Under the pieces are notes generated by a model. That model saw nothing but the letters and a program-made list of their open reading frames with translations, made no database searches and had not been told where the DNA came from. The position numbers and the translations under genes were made by a program. Positions 26,617 to 36,478 of a stretch of DNA of 64,000 nt are shown piece after piece; position 1 is the first letter of the stretch; each line of letters opens with the position of its first letter. The stretch covers positions 54,214-118,213 of the forward strand of contig LNFI01000029.1 in assembly GCA_001464615.1 (NCBI GenBank), given 5' to 3'. Source of the stretch: Sphingomonadales bacterium Ga0077557. Its GTDB lineage: Bacteria; Pseudomonadota; Alphaproteobacteria; Sphingomonadales; Sphingomonadaceae.

Positions 26617-28191
26617 TCATTTGAGGCTGAACCCTGGGGCGGCACTGCTGCCGGCCTTGCGCGGGTTGGGGACGATGACCTTGGCGTCCTCACGAATGGG
26701 CTGCGTGGGGCTGGGGCCGAGCGGCAATGGGCTGACCGCGCCAATGGCGGGTTGGCTCGATGCCGGCGCGACGCTGGGCTTGGGCCGATCTTCGGTCTCC
26801 GAGCCGCGCGATAGCGAGCCCATAAACACCCGATCAAGGTCGCTGGGTGACTTATAGCCGTCGGTCGGCAGCACAATCTCATTCGCGTTGACTGGCTTCA
26901 CCAGATACGGGGTGATCACGATTACCAGCTCGGTTTCGTCACGCTGGAACGAGTTAGAGCGGAACAGCGCACCAAGCACCGGCACATCGCCAATCCCGGG
27001 CGCCTGCGAGATTGAGTTGTTGTGGTTGTTCTGTAGCAGCCCACCGATCATCAGGCTCTGGCCCGAGCCGAGCTCGACCGTCGTCTCTGCCCGGCGGGTT
27101 GTGAGCGCGGGGATGGTGGTGCCATTGATCTGAACCGCGCCAGCCGAAGTCAGCTGCGATACTTCCGGGCGGACGCGCAGCGAGATGCGGCCGTCTGATA
27201 GCACCGTTGGGGTATAGACCAGACTGATGCCATATTGCTTATACTCGACTGAGACAGCGCCCAGGCCCTGGCTGATCGGGATCGGAATTTCGCCACCCGC
27301 CAGGAATGTCCCCGTTTCGCCCGAAAGCGCGGTGAGGTTTGGATTGGCGAGCGTGGAGACCAGCCCTTTGCGTTCACCCAGATCGAGTGAGGCGAGCAGA
27401 TCCGCGCCAAAATAGCGCCCGGCAAGGCCCAATGCGGTGCCAAAAGCGGGGCTGTTCGGGAATTGGAACAAGGTAGCGCCGGGCGTCAAACCATTTTGAT
27501 CGACCGTCGTCGTTGGGGTGGTGTCACCCGGAACGGTCGAAATCCCCCCCTGGCGGCCCTGCGCAATGTTGAACAACGGATTGCCGCTGGCGCGGTTCTG
27601 GATGTTGACGCCGATATTCTTGATGAAAGAGCGGCTGACCTCAGCAAATTTTACCTGCAGATTCACTTGCAGTGGCGTCGCGGTTTTCAGGCGCACCAGC
27701 ACCTTGGTCGCATCGCCGACATAGGCCTGCACCAGCCGCTCGGCTTCGGCAGCATCGTCTGGCTGCAGCACCGTGCCGGTCAGCAGGATCAGGCCATTCA
27801 TCGGCGTTGCAACGATATGGGCATCGGGCATCGCCAGGGACAGCATTTGGCCGACCGAATCGATATTGGCGCCAACCCGGACGCTGGCAGCATAGACGAC
27901 CGCGCCGCCCTTGCTGGTGGCATAAATCGTGGTTTCCCCGGCGCCCTTACCGAAGACATAGAGCTGGGTGGGCGAACGCACCTGAACATCGGCAATCTTG
28001 TCGTCGGCGACGAACAGATCAGTCATTGGCCGGGCCAGATTGATCAGCCTGCCGCGACCGATCGCGACATCGACGGTCGTCGTCGGCGATGCGGCCACGG
28101 TCTGCGCGTCGGTTGGCGCGGTACTGCAGATCGCGCTGGCGGCGACCGCAGCCACGATTGGCCATCCGATCAGTTTTGCTGAACTACGCAT
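26617..28191 (-). CDS. cpaC: Flp pilus secretin CpaC/RcpA
   Basis: A 524-residue outer-membrane channel subunit. It has a signal peptide, an N-terminal pilus-assembly (T2SS-T3SS_pil_N) domain (GRGRLINLARPMTDLFVADD, PTQLYVFGKGAGETTIYA), a BON-like region and a C-terminal secretin domain (AGGEIPIPISQGLGAVSVEY, TTRRAETTVELGSGQSLMIG, PVLGALFRSNSFQRDETELV). A Pro/Ser-rich tail follows. It lies one base from the cpaB stop. Confidence 0.94.
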   Translation of the reverse strand: MRSSAKLIGWPIVAAVAASAICSTAPTDAQTVAASPTTTVDVAIGRGRLINLARPMTDLFVADDKIADVQVRSPTQLYVFGKGAGETTIYATSKGGAVVYAASVRVGANIDSVGQMLSLAMPDAHIVATPMNGLILLTGTVLQPDDAAEAERLVQAYVGDATKVLVRLKTATPLQVNLQVKFAEVSRSFIKNIGVNIQNRASGNPLFNIAQGRQGGISTVPGDTTPTTTVDQNGLTPGATLFQFPNSPAFGTALGLAGRYFGADLLASLDLGERKGLVSTLANPNLTALSGETGTFLAGGEIPIPISQGLGAVSVEYKQYGISLVYTPTVLSDGRISLRVRPEVSQLTSAGAVQINGTTIPALTTRRAETTVELGSGQSLMIGGLLQNNHNNSISQAPGIGDVPVLGALFRSNSFQRDETELVIVITPYLVKPVNANEIVLPTDGYKSPSDLDRVFMGSLSRGSETEDRPKPSVAPASSQPAIGAVSPLPLGPSPTQPIREDAKVIVPNPRKAGSSAAPGFSLK

Positions 28192-28192
28192 C

Positions 28193-29209
28193 CTATTTCT
28201 TCCCTCCGACCGAAACGTCGGTCACAGCATTGCCGCGTGCGATGCGGACGATTGGGCCAGTTGCGGCACCGCCCGGAAAGGCAACGCCATTCGGGCCCGT
28301 TGTTTCGCTAGCAGGCTTGCCGGGCACCGTGCTGCGCTGGAAGCGCGAGACATCGGCGCCAGTGGCAAAGGTGGAGGCACCTGCTGTGGGACGTGAGGCG
28401 ATCTTCATGATCATCGCCTTTTCGGCATTGGGATCATTGCCATCGGGAACCGAGACTGAGCCCGACGCAATCGCTTCTTCGAGTTCTGCGCTATTGTCGG
28501 CGATTGAGCGCAGCGCGACGGAAAGCGAGCCGAGCGTTTGGGCCACCGTCAACTGTTCGGCGAGCTTCGGGGTCGCCTCGACCGTGATGCTGGAAAAAGT
28601 GCGCACAACGGTCTTGCCGTCTTCGCCCACCGTATTGTCGGTGCGCTGATCGGTCGCCAGCACGCGCAAATTGCGCAGCACGGTTTCCGATACCTTCAGC
28701 GGCGGGCCATCGCCGCCGCCGGCGACCGTCTGGGTGAGCATCAAATCGATCCGGTCGCCGGGAAAGACAAAACCGGCAACGGCGGCATTGGCCTGGACCG
28801 GCACGGTAACGGCGCGCATGCCCGGTCCGAGCGCGGCGGCCAGAAAGCCACGATCGCCCGGCTTGACAAGCGCGCCCTGGGTAACGGGCTGGCCGGCCGT
28901 GATCGCGTTGCGGACCACGGTGCCTTGCAGCGATTTCAAATCGGTTTGCTTCTTCAGGAAATAGGCGTTGTCGACCAGCTCTTTGGGCCAGGGCTGAAAT
29001 TTCAGCGCAGTTGCGTCCAGGATCGTGCCAACCGGCAGTGCGCGGGTCGCGACCAAAACCTCAGGGCCATCGACTTGCTGGACGGGTTGGACGACGGCTG
29101 CGCCCGCGACGGGCGTGCTCGACCCGGCGACCAGACTGCGCGCCATGAATGCCGTCAACGCCGCCACGATCAGCGCGCTCACCAAAAGTATGATCTTCTT
29201 ACCATCCAT
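28193..29209 (-). CDS. cpaB: Flp pilus assembly protein CpaB/RcpC
   Basis: A 338-residue periplasmic protein with an N-terminal membrane anchor (IILLVSALIVAALTAFMARS) and a SAF domain (EVLVATRALPVGTILDATAL, GTVVRNAITAGQPVTQGALV). The RcpC-type core follows (GMRAVTVPVQANAAVAGFVF, GDRIDLMLTQTV). In other tad systems it binds or modifies the pilin or outer-membrane complex. It precedes cpaC and follows cpaA on the same strand. Confidence 0.93.
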   Translation of the reverse strand: MDGKKIILLVSALIVAALTAFMARSLVAGSSTPVAGAAVVQPVQQVDGPEVLVATRALPVGTILDATALKFQPWPKELVDNAYFLKKQTDLKSLQGTVVRNAITAGQPVTQGALVKPGDRGFLAAALGPGMRAVTVPVQANAAVAGFVFPGDRIDLMLTQTVAGGGDGPPLKVSETVLRNLRVLATDQRTDNTVGEDGKTVVRTFSSITVEATPKLAEQLTVAQTLGSLSVALRSIADNSAELEEAIASGSVSVPDGNDPNAEKAMIMKIASRPTAGASTFATGADVSRFQRSTVPGKPASETTGPNGVAFPGGAATGPIVRIARGNAVTDVSVGGKK

Positions 29210-29259
29210 GACACATTCGGCCTTTTCGGACGCGGATCGGTTGATCCGTCGTTAAGCAT

Positions 29260-29733
29260 TCACGTAAATTGGTTAAAAACTGGTTCCTGAACCGCCAAAA
29301 GGCCGGCGATTGCGATCGCCACGCCATAAGGAATCTCGATCGGTGCCTTGTCCTGCCGTCGCCAGCGATCGATCATCATCACCAGCGTCAGCCCGCCGCC
29401 GATCAGCGACATCATGATCAGCAGCCAGATCATCGGCTGGACTGGGAACCATAACGCCAGCGCACCGATGAGTTTGACGTCGCCGCCGCCCATCTGGCCA
29501 AGCGCAAAGGCACCCACAAAAAAACCAAAGATAACAGCTGCAAAGCCGATCTGGATCGCGATATCGGGCCAAAACGTCATGCCGTTGGCCACCCACCACG
29601 GCACCGCAAGCACGACGATCAACGCATTTTTCCAATTGGCGATTGTGCGCAGCCGCACGTCCTCTATCCCTGCCGAAACAAGGATCAGCGCGAGCAGCGC
29701 TGGCATCAAAGCGACGAGATAGTCCCAGTTCAT
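29260..29733 (-). CDS. cpaA: prepilin peptidase CpaA/TadV
   Basis: A 157-residue integral-membrane aspartyl protease of the A24 family that cleaves the Flp prepilin leader. The two catalytic Asp residues lie in AGIEDVRLRTIANWKN and GQMGGGDVKLIGALALWFP (the GxGD-type motif). The predicted helices fit the short TadV form without the methylase domain. The start at 29733 (MNWDYLVAL) removes an arginine-rich extension that reaches to 29793 and overlaps the divergent hydrolase gene. Confidence 0.92.
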   Translation of the reverse strand: MNWDYLVALMPALLALILVSAGIEDVRLRTIANWKNALIVVLAVPWWVANGMTFWPDIAIQIGFAAVIFGFFVGAFALGQMGGGDVKLIGALALWFPVQPMIWLLIMMSLIGGGLTLVMMIDRWRRQDKAPIEIPYGVAIAIAGLLAVQEPVFNQFT

Positions 29734-29780
29734 CAAGCTTATCCCTAGACGGAACGGCTTTCTAAAGAGTAACCAACGCC

Positions 29781-30725
29781 ATGGCCTCTCCACTTCTTTA
29801 TCGCCGCGCGATTCCTGCTGCGGCCCGGATCACCCATTGGACAGCCAGCGATGGCTGGGCGCTGCGGCGGTTCGATTGGCCGGCGGAGGGCACTCCGCGC
29901 GGCAGCATCCTGTTTCAGGGTGGGCGCGGTGATATCTTTGAAAAATATCTGGAATTATTCGCGCATTGGCATGGCCAGGGATGGGGGGTTACCTGGTTTG
30001 ACTGGCGCGGTCAGGCCGGATCCGGGCGGCTTACGCCCAACCCCCAGGTTGGCGATATCGATAATTTTTCAACTTATATTGTTGATTTTAAAGAATTTTT
30101 CGATGCCTGGTCGGCACAGGCAGCGGCGCCGCAGATTGTGATGGGCCATTCAATGGGCGGGCATTTGGTGCTGCGCGCGGCGGTGGAGGGGGTGGCGAAG
30201 CCCGATGCTTTAGTGCTGGTCGCGCCGATGCTGGGGCTGAAGACCGGCTTTGGGGCCGCCCTTGGCGAGCGCGTTGCCCGGCTGATCGGCGGCATCGGCA
30301 ACGCCATGCGGCCGGCGTGGAAGGGCAATGAAAAGCCCGGCGCGCTCGATACCCGCCAATCGCTGCTGACGCATGACGCCGAACGCTATGCCGATGAAAT
30401 CTGGTGGCAGGAAACCAAGCCAGAGATCGTCACCGGACCACCGAGCTGGCGCTGGGTGATCGAGGCTTTTGCCTCCACCCGCCAGCTTCGGGCTGAGTCG
30501 CGGCTAAAGGCGATGCGCATTCCAACGCTGATGCTGGTGCCGACGGCGGATGAGCTGGTTGATGCCAAGGCCGCGATCGCTTTGGCCCCAAAGCTGCATG
30601 ATTGCCGTTTACTGCGGTTCGGCAAGGAAGCAGCGCATGAAGTGCTGCGCGAAGTCGATAGCGTCCGCAATCGGGCGATCGGGGAAATCGATATCTTCCT
30701 GGCCTCGCGCGCGCAGCAGGGTTGA
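29781..30725 (+). CDS. alpha/beta hydrolase (lysophospholipase/PldB-like)
   Basis: A 314-residue serine hydrolase. The nucleophile elbow is GHSMGG. The oxyanion region includes LFQGGRGDIFEKY and WFDWRGQAGSG. The acid/His pair is likely in LVPTADELVD and GKEAAHEVLREVD. This is the serine aminopeptidase S33/lysophospholipase type. The substrate is unknown. It is divergent from cpaA and overlaps none of its chosen coding region. The next gene follows four bases later on the same strand. Confidence 0.88.
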   Translation: MASPLLYRRAIPAAARITHWTASDGWALRRFDWPAEGTPRGSILFQGGRGDIFEKYLELFAHWHGQGWGVTWFDWRGQAGSGRLTPNPQVGDIDNFSTYIVDFKEFFDAWSAQAAAPQIVMGHSMGGHLVLRAAVEGVAKPDALVLVAPMLGLKTGFGAALGERVARLIGGIGNAMRPAWKGNEKPGALDTRQSLLTHDAERYADEIWWQETKPEIVTGPPSWRWVIEAFASTRQLRAESRLKAMRIPTLMLVPTADELVDAKAAIALAPKLHDCRLLRFGKEAAHEVLREVDSVRNRAIGEIDIFLASRAQQG

Positions 30726-30729
30726 TCGG

Positions 30730-31830
30730 ATGACAACACCCCATAGCCGCGTCGATATTGCGGTCATCGGTGCCGGCATTGCCGGGGCCAGCCTTGCCGC
30801 TGAACTCGCGCCGCATGGCCGGGTCCTGCTGATTGAGGCAGAGGATATGCCGGGCTATCATTCGACCGGGCGGTCGGCTGCATTCTGGCATGAAACGCTG
30901 GGCGGGCCGCATGTCCAGCCGCTGACTCGCGCTTCTTACGACGCGCTCGACCGCGGCGGCTTTTTGAAGCCGCGCGCGTCATTGGAGGTGGCCGAGCGGG
31001 ATGCTTTGCCGCTGCTCGACAAAATGGCAGCCGATTTCGCGGGCACCGGGGTCGGCCTCAAGCGGCTTGATCATGACGGAGTGCGACACTGGGTCCCGCG
31101 CGCGCGGCCGATACTGATTGCCGGGCTGCTCGAATCAACTGGCGCGGATATCGATGTTGGTGGCCTGCATGGCAGCGTTCAGGCGGCGTTTCGGCGGGCA
31201 GGCGGTGAATTGATCACGTCGCGCCGGATTGATGCGATTGAACGGTCTGGCAGCGATTGGGTGCTTCGCGCCGGGGATTGGTCGGTTGCCGCCGGCATCA
31301 TCGTCAATGCGGCCGGGGCCTGGGCCGACGGGGTTGCGTTGATGGCCGGCGCGCACCCCATTGGCATTCAGCCCAAGCGCAGGACGATCGTTCAGGTCAG
31401 GGTGTCGACTGATGATGTGCCGGAAACCCTGCCGCTGGTGGTCGATATTGCCGGCAGCTATTATTTCCGGCCAGAGGGGGCCAATCGGCTATGGCTCTGT
31501 CCGCATGATGAAACACCGGTTGAGCCCGGTGATGCCGCGCCCGAGGAGATCGACGTGGCCATCGCGATCGACCGGTTTGAGACGGTGACGGACTGGAAGG
31601 TCGCTGCGGTTGAACGCAAATGGGCCGGCCTGCGGAGCTTCGCGCCCGATCGCCTGCCGGTGTTTGGCTTTGATCCCAAGACACCGGGCTTTTTCTGGTT
31701 TGCCGGCCAGGGGGGCATTGGCATTCAAACCGCACCTGCCGCTGCATTGCTGGGCGCGGCGCTTATTCTTGGTCAGGCCGGGCCGGCGGGCATCGATGCG
31801 GATCGGTACGCGCCAGCCCGGTTTGGCTGA
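30730..31830 (+). CDS. FAD-dependent oxidoreductase (DAO family)
   Basis: A 366-residue flavoprotein of the D-amino-acid-oxidase/glycine-oxidase-like superfamily. The N-terminal Rossmann motif reads VIGAGIAGASLAAELAPHG, followed by LIEAEDMPGYHSTGRSAAFW. The C-terminal FAD-binding region contains RKWAGLRSFAPDRLPVFGFD and FWFAGQGGIGIQTAPAAALL. The substrate is not predictable from the sequence. The ATG at 30730 follows the hydrolase stop by four bases, suggesting a two-gene operon. Confidence 0.88.
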   Translation: MTTPHSRVDIAVIGAGIAGASLAAELAPHGRVLLIEAEDMPGYHSTGRSAAFWHETLGGPHVQPLTRASYDALDRGGFLKPRASLEVAERDALPLLDKMAADFAGTGVGLKRLDHDGVRHWVPRARPILIAGLLESTGADIDVGGLHGSVQAAFRRAGGELITSRRIDAIERSGSDWVLRAGDWSVAAGIIVNAAGAWADGVALMAGAHPIGIQPKRRTIVQVRVSTDDVPETLPLVVDIAGSYYFRPEGANRLWLCPHDETPVEPGDAAPEEIDVAIAIDRFETVTDWKVAAVERKWAGLRSFAPDRLPVFGFDPKTPGFFWFAGQGGIGIQTAPAAALLGAALILGQAGPAGIDADRYAPARFG

Positions 31831-32004
31831 TCAATCTTCCTCGACGACTTCGGCGTCGGCAGAACCCTTCACATTTTCGATGCATTTCAGCGCACCGGCC
31901 TTCGCCGAATAGCCCTCGCTCGACGTTGCCAGGATGTTGCCATTCTGGTGCTTCAGCCGCCAGCGCCACTCACCGGCCTTGTCCTTGTAAAGCGTAAAGG
32001 TCAT
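31831..32004 (-). CDS. DUF1508 (YegP-like) small protein
   Basis: A 57-residue protein starting MTFTLYKDKAGEWRWRLKHQ, then NGNILATSSEGYSAKAGALK, and an acidic end. This is a single DUF1508 repeat (YegP has two). Its function is unknown. AGAGGAGCC lies upstream of its start. It is convergent with, and directly abuts, the FAD oxidoreductase gene. Confidence 0.85.
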   Translation of the reverse strand: MTFTLYKDKAGEWRWRLKHQNGNILATSSEGYSAKAGALKCIENVKGSADAEVVEED

Positions 32005-32109
32005 CGATTCGGCTCCTCTTGCTCATCGGTCCCGATATGGTTGCGCGTTGCTACGCGGGGATCAAGCCAGAGTTGGCATCGGGGCTGGAAGTGGATTAGC
32101 TTTCGCACG

Positions 32110-33309
32110 ATGGCGGGGCGATCCTATCTCGGCAGCATTGGGGGCGGGCTGCGTTGGGGCGCAACGCGGATCGGTCAACGCCTGCGCCCACGCATGCCGC
32201 TGCGGCTGCGGCTAACCCATCAAACACACAGTATTTTTGGCGTGGAAGGCGCTGACCGGCGTCGGCAGATGTCCGTCGACAGCCCGTTGGATCTGGCCGC
32301 TTTTAATCCGCGGCACAGCCAGCGCCGCGCCGACGTTGCCCGAATTTTTGACACCATCGGGCTGGCACCCTTTCCAACCCAGCTCTGGCGCTTTGTCGAT
32401 TCAGCCGATGACCCGCGCCAGGGTGCCGATGATTTCCTGCTCGCAATCGGCATCAGCCCAGCGCGGGTGCAGGCAGGCGATGCAGCGGAAATTGACCGGG
32501 CCAATGAAGTGCTCGAATTGCTGTTTGGGATCGACACGGTCTTTGATCGCGTCACGCCCAAGGTCGCGGCGGCGCTGGAAGCACGGCTTTGCTCCGGCGA
32601 TTATGCGGCAGTTCGCGAAGCCGCTGGCGCTGCGGACACGTTTGAACGCATCGCGCGGCTCGGCCGGCGGTGGCCGAAATCGGACCGGATCGCCGTGCTC
32701 GATGCGTTTTTGGAGGAAGTGGAAGCCGGGCTTGCCAATCCGCTGGCCATCCGCGCCACCGATGTCGCGCTGGCCGAAAGGATTGGTGACAGGCTCAGCC
32801 GTCAGATGATGGCTTTTGACGCAGCGATGCAGGCCACCTGGGCGCTGCATTATTCCCTTGCGATGCGCTGGCCGCCGCATTGGGGCGCAACCGAGGCATG
32901 GATTAGATCGTCGGCGCTGGCGCGGGCTGAATCACTGGAAAAAGTCCTACGTCGCGATCGGCGATTGCGCCCGCGCGATGTCGACATGACGATTCGGCGC
33001 CTGGAAAGCGCCAATGCCCGGCTCGAACGATTGACCGCGCGGATCAATCGCCGCAGCGTCAGGAACGGTCCGGATGCCGCCCAAATCCGGCGCAAGTCTG
33101 CCCTGACCGACCTTGACCAGGCGTTTGCGTTTTTCGAAATGGATCGGACATCGCGGCTTGATCGCAGCGCGCTGCGTCAGCGATTCAGGGCGCTGGCGCG
33201 GAAGCTGCATCCCGATCAGGCTGAACCGGACGCGGCATCACAACAAGCGGCCCATGCACGGTTCGTGACGCTCAACCGCCATTATGATCTGCTCAAGCTG
33301 CAGTTATAG
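32110..33309 (+). CDS. protein with C-terminal J domain
   Basis: About 400 residues. The last 60 residues form a J domain with the HPD tripeptide (LRQRFRALARKLHPDQAEPD, ARFVTLNRHYDLLKLQL), so it is expected to stimulate a DnaK-type Hsp70. The preceding 330 residues are mainly alpha-helical and unrecognised (EVLELLFGIDTVFDRVTPKV; RRLESANARLERLTARINRR is coiled-coil-like). The N-terminus is Arg-rich. The start is uncertain: 32110 is given, 32269 is possible, and the frame is open to 31948. Confidence 0.75.
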   Translation: MAGRSYLGSIGGGLRWGATRIGQRLRPRMPLRLRLTHQTHSIFGVEGADRRRQMSVDSPLDLAAFNPRHSQRRADVARIFDTIGLAPFPTQLWRFVDSADDPRQGADDFLLAIGISPARVQAGDAAEIDRANEVLELLFGIDTVFDRVTPKVAAALEARLCSGDYAAVREAAGAADTFERIARLGRRWPKSDRIAVLDAFLEEVEAGLANPLAIRATDVALAERIGDRLSRQMMAFDAAMQATWALHYSLAMRWPPHWGATEAWIRSSALARAESLEKVLRRDRRLRPRDVDMTIRRLESANARLERLTARINRRSVRNGPDAAQIRRKSALTDLDQAFAFFEMDRTSRLDRSALRQRFRALARKLHPDQAEPDAASQQAAHARFVTLNRHYDLLKLQL

Positions 33310-33324
33310 CCGCTAGCCGTCCGA

Positions 33325-33804
33325 TCAGGTCGAGCGCGCGCGCGCTGCCGGTCCGGCCGCAATGGCGGCGGCGCTGGCCAGCGCATCGGCACGCTCATTT
33401 TCCGGGTGGCCGGCATGGCCCTTCACCCATTGCCAGGTGATCCGGTGTGGCTTGGCGGCGGCGAGCAATGCCTGCCAGATATCAGCGTTCTTGACCGGCT
33501 TCTTGTCGGCGGTCTTCCAGCCATTGCGCTGCCAGCCTTTGATCCATTTGGTCAGGCCATCCATCACATAGCGGCTGTCGGTATAGAGCGTCACCGCGCA
33601 TGGGCGCTTCAGCGCATTCAAGGATTCGACCACCGCCATCATTTCCATGCGGTTGTTGGTGGTCAGCGGCTCGCCGCCGGAAATCTCGCGCTCCTTGTCG
33701 CCCATCCGCAGCACCGCGCCCCAGCCGCCGGGGCCAGGATTACCCTTGCACGCGCCATCGGTGAAAATTTCGACCTTGGGAAGTTCGCTAGCCAGATCAC
33801 TCAT
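33325..33804 (-). CDS. rnhA: ribonuclease HI
   Basis: RNase HI cleaves the RNA of RNA-DNA hybrids. It has 159 residues with all four catalytic acids in [31 protein letters not shown] and NERADALA. The C-terminus is short and Ala-rich. The start at 33804 ([17 protein letters not shown]) overlaps the thrB stop by four bases, giving translational coupling in a conserved ispH-thrB-rnhA operon. Confidence 0.97.
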   Translation of the reverse strand: MSDLASELPKVEIFTDGACKGNPGPGGWGAVLRMGDKEREISGGEPLTTNNRMEMMAVVESLNALKRPCAVTLYTDSRYVMDGLTKWIKGWQRNGWKTADKKPVKNADIWQALLAAAKPHRITWQWVKGHAGHPENERADALASAAAIAAGPAARARST

Positions 33805-34757
33805 TGAAACAGCGTCTCGCCATGCGCGCGGTAAAAGTCGAGCCGGCGCAGATAGGCAAGTGGATCCTTGCGCGTCACTAGTGCGCCGGGTGGTGTGTTG
33901 AGCCAGTCCCAAGCGCGGGTCAGCAGGAAGCGAATACAGGCGCCCTGTGCAAGCACCGGCAGCGCCGAGCGTTCCGTCACGCTGAGCGGGAAGGCGGCAG
34001 CATACCCCTCTACCAATGCCGCGCCGATCGCAGGCGCAGCGGGCGCGCCGCCTGCATCAAATGCCCAGGCGCTATGCGTGACCGCGAGGTCCCAGGCGCG
34101 GATTTCGGTGCAGGCGAAATAAAAGTCGATCAGCCCGCTGACCCGGTCGCCCAGCATCAGCACATTGTCGGGGAACAGATCGCCATGGATTGTCGCGCGC
34201 GGCAGGTTGGCAGGCCAGCGCGCGAGCACATCGCCGAGCGCGCCGTCTACGGTGTCGTAGAGGCCGGGCTGGATTGTATCGAGGTTAGGTCCGCAACGGG
34301 CCAATAGCGCAGGCCATTCATCCGGCCCCTGGGTGTTGCTGCGTTCCAACGTGAAATCGGCCAGCGCCTGGTGCATCTGGCCAAGCGCTGCCCCCACGGC
34401 GCGCGCCTGCGCCGGATTGGGGTGCGAGACCGATACGCCGGGCAGAAATTCGATCAGCGCTGCCGGGCGTCCGGCAAGGTCGTGGATGGTTTGGCCGATC
34501 CGGTCGGGCAGGGCCCGCGGCACATGGCAACCGCGCTCCGCGAGATGCCCGAGCATTGCGAAGAAATAGGGCAGGTCGCTTTCATGCACGCGCTTTTCAT
34601 ACAGCGTCAGGAAAAAGCGCCCCTTGGTCGTATCGACCATGTAATTGCTGTTCTCGACACCTTCGGCGATCCCCTTGGCGGACACCAATTCGCCGAGATC
34701 GAAACGCGTCAGAAATTCGGCCAGCGCCTCTGCCGAGACGTGGGTGTAAACTGCCAC
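33801..34757 (-). CDS. thrB: homoserine kinase
   Basis: ThrB phosphorylates homoserine in threonine synthesis. This is the alphaproteobacterial APH-type kinase (318 residues), unrelated to GHMP-type ThrB. Motifs are [20 protein letters not shown] (ATP-binding region), [17 protein letters not shown] (catalytic HGD) and [12 protein letters not shown] (metal-binding D). It starts with GTG at 34757, three bases after the ispH stop. Confidence 0.95.
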   Translation of the reverse strand: MAVYTHVSAEALAEFLTRFDLGELVSAKGIAEGVENSNYMVDTTKGRFFLTLYEKRVHESDLPYFFAMLGHLAERGCHVPRALPDRIGQTIHDLAGRPAALIEFLPGVSVSHPNPAQARAVGAALGQMHQALADFTLERSNTQGPDEWPALLARCGPNLDTIQPGLYDTVDGALGDVLARWPANLPRATIHGDLFPDNVLMLGDRVSGLIDFYFACTEIRAWDLAVTHSAWAFDAGGAPAAPAIGAALVEGYAAAFPLSVTERSALPVLAQGACIRFLLTRAWDWLNTPPGALVTRKDPLAYLRRLDFYRAHGETLFQ

Positions 34758-34760
34758 CGT

Positions 34761-35717
34761 TCAGGCAGGCACTTCGAGGCCGCGGGGCAGCTTGAACGAG
34801 ATCGTCTCGCGCGTGGTTTCTTCCTCGCGCTCAGTGATTGTATAGACTTCGGACAACCGCGAAACGAGCTCGCGCACCAGCACTTCTGGTGCTGACGCAC
34901 CGGCCGTGATGCCCAGCGTCTTCACGCCTTCCAGCCAGGCGAAATCAAGATCAGCAGCGCGCGGGATCAGCCGGGCAGGAATGCCGTGGCGCTCGGCGAC
35001 TTCAACCAAGCGCAGCGAGTTTGACGAATTGGTCGCGCCAATCACCAGCATCGCATCACATTGCTCTGCAATGGCCTTCACCGCTGCCTGGCGGTTTGAC
35101 GTGGCGTAGCAGATATCCTCACCGCGCGGCGCCTTGATGCCGGGGAAGCGTTCGACCAGCTTGGCGACGATATCAGCCGTGTCGTCCACCGACAGCGTCG
35201 TCTGCGTCAAAAATGCCAGATTGTTGGGATCAACCGGCACGAAACTGGCCGCATCCTCGGCGGTTTCGATCAGCGTCATCGCGCCTGGCGGCACCTGGCC
35301 AAAGGTACCGATCACTTCGGGGTGCCCGGCATGGCCGACAAAGATGATGTGGCGACCGGCTTCGAACACCCGTTCGGCCTGACGATGGACTTTGGACACC
35401 AGCGGGCAAGTGGCGTCCAGATAGGCCAGGCCGCGATCCTCTGCCTCGACCGGCACCGATTTGGGCACGCCATGCGCGGAAAACACCACCGGCACGCCAT
35501 CGGGCACTTCTTCCAGCTCTTCGACGAACACGGCACCCTTGGCGCGCAATGTATCGACGACATATTTGTTATGGACGATTTCATGCCGCACATAGACCGG
35601 CGCGCCATATTTTTCGATCGCCAGCTCAACGATGTGAATGGCCCGATCGACGCCGGCGCAAAATCCGCGCGGCGCGGCGATCAACAAGTCAAGCGGTGGT
35701 TTCAGCATAGCGTTCAT
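34761..35717 (-). CDS. ispH: 4-hydroxy-3-methylbut-2-enyl diphosphate reductase
   Basis: IspH (LytB) makes IPP and DMAPP in the last step of the MEP pathway. The protein has 318 residues. The three Fe-S cysteines are in [24 protein letters not shown] and [12 protein letters not shown]. The substrate-binding histidines lie in [11 protein letters not shown] and SAHGVPKSV. It heads the ispH-thrB-rnhA group. The start at 35717 is given; 35708 would also work. Confidence 0.97.
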   Translation of the reverse strand: MNAMLKPPLDLLIAAPRGFCAGVDRAIHIVELAIEKYGAPVYVRHEIVHNKYVVDTLRAKGAVFVEELEEVPDGVPVVFSAHGVPKSVPVEAEDRGLAYLDATCPLVSKVHRQAERVFEAGRHIIFVGHAGHPEVIGTFGQVPPGAMTLIETAEDAASFVPVDPNNLAFLTQTTLSVDDTADIVAKLVERFPGIKAPRGEDICYATSNRQAAVKAIAEQCDAMLVIGATNSSNSLRLVEVAERHGIPARLIPRAADLDFAWLEGVKTLGITAGASAPEVLVRELVSRLSEVYTITEREEETTRETISFKLPRGLEVPA

Positions 35718-35839
35718 ACCGGGTTCTCTACGCGATTGCTTGCGTGCGCGAAAGCCGGTTCCTATGCTAGGCGCAGGCTCTGGGGTCGGCGCGGATGAAA
35801 GGCGGCGGCCCCCTTCTCGTTCAAAAGGTGCGTACGCCC

Positions 35840-36478
35840 GTGATAGCCCGTAAAACCGCTTTTTCCGTTGCCCTCGCCCTGGTTTTTTCAGGCTGCACCC
35901 AGACCGGCGAGATCGCCCTGGGCGGCATCACCGCGATCCGCACGGCGTGCCCGGCCGTTGCCGTGCCGACCGCGACCGGCGACGTTACCCTGTTCAGCCC
36001 CGAATCGAGCCAGGATCAAAGCGCCCTTGATGTAACGGCGCTGATCACCAATGTGCGGTCGACCTGCACCGATGTGGGTGAAAATGTGCAAACAGTGGTG
36101 ACGTTCGATGTCCGCGCGCGCCGCACCGATGCCGGGGCCGCACGCGATGTTGTGCTGCCCTATTTCATCACGGTCCTGCAGGGCGGTACTGCTGTAGTTG
36201 CCAAGCGCATTGGCCATGTTGATGTGCATTTTGATGCCGGGCAGGAACGGTCCAGCACGACTGGGCAGGCGACCGCAAATGTTGTTCGCTCTGCCGCAAC
36301 CTTGCCGCCTGAAACGCGAAAATTGCTGGTCAAGATTCGCAAGGCCGGGGGCGAAGACGCGGCCGTCGATCCGCTGTCGCGCCCGGAGATCCGGCAGGCA
36401 GTGCAGCGTGCGACCTTTGAAGCACTGGTCGGTTTCCAGCTGACCGATGCGCAGCTGAAATATAACGCGACGCGGTGA
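35840..36478 (+). CDS. hypothetical lipoprotein
   Basis: About 212 residues with a lipoprotein signal ([19 protein letters not shown]) and no recognised domain. The mature part is a beta-rich sequence ([40 protein letters not shown]). The GTG at 35840 is chosen because it puts the signal at the N-terminus and AAAGG lies about ten bases upstream. An ATG at 35795 would add 15 residues. The next gene starts with a GTG overlapping its stop. Confidence 0.65.
   Translation: MIARKTAFSVALALVFSGCTQTGEIALGGITAIRTACPAVAVPTATGDVTLFSPESSQDQSALDVTALITNVRSTCTDVGENVQTVVTFDVRARRTDAGAARDVVLPYFITVLQGGTAVVAKRIGHVDVHFDAGQERSSTTGQATANVVRSAATLPPETRKLLVKIRKAGGEDAAVDPLSRPEIRQAVQRATFEALVGFQLTDAQLKYNATR

Noticed and set aside
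29734..29793. Longer cpaA start at 29793
   Set aside because: It would add an arginine-rich extension before the first membrane helix and overlap the divergent hydrolase start.
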